From contig DIRC01000041.1 in the NCBI GenBank assembly GCA_002427465.1, forward strand, positions 1-22,549: a DNA stretch of 22,549 bases, in the 5' to 3' direction. The notes under the pieces are model-generated. The model was not told the DNA's origin, did no database searches, and saw nothing but the letters and a program-made list of their open reading frames with translations. Shown piece after piece: positions 21,775-22,549 of this stretch (positions are counted from its first letter, which is position 1; each line of letters starts with the position of its first letter). The position numbers and the translations under genes are program-made. The stretch is from Clostridiales bacterium UBA5446. GTDB lineage: Bacteria > Bacillota > Clostridia > Oscillospirales > Oscillospiraceae.

Positions 21775-21808
21775 TTAATGTGATATATATTAATATATAT
21801 CACATTAA
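21775..21808. promoter_or_regulatory. Perfect 34-bp palindrome, probable TetR-family operator
   Basis: The left half TTAATGTGATATATATT (21775-21791) is mirrored exactly by the right half (21792-21808). It lies 57 bases before the TetR-type start codon and about 100 bases upstream of the reductase promoter. No T-run follows. Position and perfect dyad symmetry suggest the site of the regulator encoded next to it; TATATT and TAATAT inside it may serve as a -10. Confidence 0.65.
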
Positions 21809-21865
21809 ATGGTATGCGCAGAATTTACAAAATACAAAATCAATCACTGTACGGAGGGGAAAACT

Positions 21866-22411
21866 GTGATTAGGCAGGAGGAAACATGCCGAAGAATATG
21901 TGAAACGTTGGAAAGGCTTGTGCAGACAAAAAGCCTTTCGGATATAAAGGTCATAGATCTTTGCCGGGCTAGCGGCGTCCCCAGATCTACGTTTTATTAC
22001 TATTTTTGCGATATCTATTCTGTGCCTCAATGGCTGTGGGATCAACTGATGGGCTATTCCCTGTATATGATCGGCAATGATTTGTCCTGGGACGAGGGGC
22101 ACCGGATTATGTTTCAGAATCTTTTGCGTCACAAAGCGCTGTTTTCCAAAATATATTGGGAGAACGACTGTAATTCCATCCTGGAATACGGTTACCGCGG
22201 CGGTTATTCCGCCATAAAAAACAATGTAAAGACCTGCAAAGGGCATGAATGGACAGAAGAAGAACTTGTTGATCTGGATTATACTATTAAGGCACTGGCG
22301 TCCCTCACCACAAAATGGGGCCGGGATGGCATGGTAGTACCGGTTGAAAAAGCCGTTCAGATTTTCAGTGATCATATACCGCCGTTCCTGAAGGCACTTT
22401 GCGATACATAA
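21866..22411 (+). CDS. TetR/AcrR-family transcriptional regulator
   Basis: This 181-residue regulator has an N-terminal HTH of TetR type (about residues 5-52: RRICETLERLVQTKSLSDIK, then VIDLCRASGVPRSTFYYYFCDIYSV) and a helical ligand domain without a recognised subfamily, rich in Trp and Tyr. The start is the GTG at 21866, six bases behind GGAGGGG. An ATG at 21809 lies against the palindrome and has no ribosome binding site. It is divergent from the exported flavin reductase, with a perfect 34-bp palindrome between them, so it probably controls itself and the reductase in response to the reductase's substrate or a related compound (inference). Codon use matches its neighbours. Confidence 0.87.
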   Translation: MIRQEETCRRICETLERLVQTKSLSDIKVIDLCRASGVPRSTFYYYFCDIYSVPQWLWDQLMGYSLYMIGNDLSWDEGHRIMFQNLLRHKALFSKIYWENDCNSILEYGYRGGYSAIKNNVKTCKGHEWTEEELVDLDYTIKALASLTTKWGRDGMVVPVEKAVQIFSDHIPPFLKALCDT

Positions 22412-22461
22412 AATTTCCGGCCGGTTACAATACCTGTTGGAAAGTTCAGTCTGTACAAGAA

Positions 22462-22499
22462 ACCCGGGCCGCGCATAAGCGCGGTCCGGGTGAGCTTTT
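22462..22499 (+). terminator. Intrinsic terminator after the TetR-family gene
   Basis: ACCCGGGCCGCGC (22462-22474) pairs with GCGCGGTCCGGGT (22479-22491) with one G-U pair and an ATAA loop, followed by GAGCTTTT. I see nothing else in the last 50 bases of the window. Confidence 0.8.
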
Positions 22500-22549
22500 C
22501 TCCTCTCATTATACTTAAATTACGGTGCTTTCGGTTTACGCTTACCTTA

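Noticed and set aside
22500..22549. Minus-strand TATAAT followed by GAGAGGAG at the window end
   Set aside because: No -35 box is present and no frame follows leftward; the bases run into the TetR-gene terminator.

Overview
The window reads as a piece of chromosome from an anaerobic, spore-forming Gram-positive bacterium of the Clostridia (an Oscillospiraceae- or Eubacteriales-like lineage is my inference). The signs are strong AGGAGG-type ribosome binding sites, sigma-A promoters, many intrinsic terminators, a PdaB-like sporulation deacetylase, a collagen-like protein of the spore-surface type, a membrane pyrophosphatase with the K+-dependent, Na+-pump-like signature, a NiaR (3H-domain) repressor, a folate ECF S component under a tetrahydrofolate riboswitch, EtfAB, and an exported flavin reductase. 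I see no phage, transposase, CRISPR array, rRNA or tRNA. Several gene starts were moved downstream to the codon placed behind a ribosome binding site.

Layout. 1-771: 3' part of a collagen-like protein. 965-1795 (-): membrane-anchored glycerophosphodiesterase. 1927-3459 (+): sugar-type MFS transporter, convergent with a galactokinase-family gene (3488-4564, -). 4742-6708: pncB-niaR operon for nicotinate salvage and its control. 6833-7924: EIIC_2-type membrane protein whose promoter lies in a 44-bp palindrome that could be a NiaR operator. 8095-8511: small secreted protein with one InlB-B-repeat-like domain. 8568-8928 (-): two 55-codon genes behind a sigma-G-like promoter. 9094-9870: PdaB-like deacetylase. 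10235-12310: ion-pumping pyrophosphatase. 12435-13559: CapA-like metallophosphatase, apparently leaderless. 13575-13907 (-) and 14047-14571 (+): divergent XRE regulator and nitroreductase. 14745-16584 (-): panB with a broken 5' end, a doubtful ORF, a THF riboswitch and folT.

17180-18994 is etfBA behind a roughly 330-nt leader. It is followed by a self-contained gene for a 28-residue, five-cysteine peptide (19099-19185), a short remnant that looks like an SLC13 anion transporter, and then, on the minus strand, a Tat-exported lipoprotein with FAD and covalent-FMN domains (19461-21572). A divergent TetR-family regulator follows (21866-22411), with a 34-bp perfect palindrome just upstream of it.

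Together the genes suggest vitamin scavenging and salvage (niacin, folate, pantothenate), flavin-based anaerobic electron transfer and spore-coat or cortex functions. The most novel items are the 28-residue cysteine peptide with a possible switchable ribosome binding site, the paired 55-residue putative forespore proteins, the palindrome-controlled EIIC-like putative niacin transporter, the leaderless capA, and the readable switching logic of the folT riboswitch.
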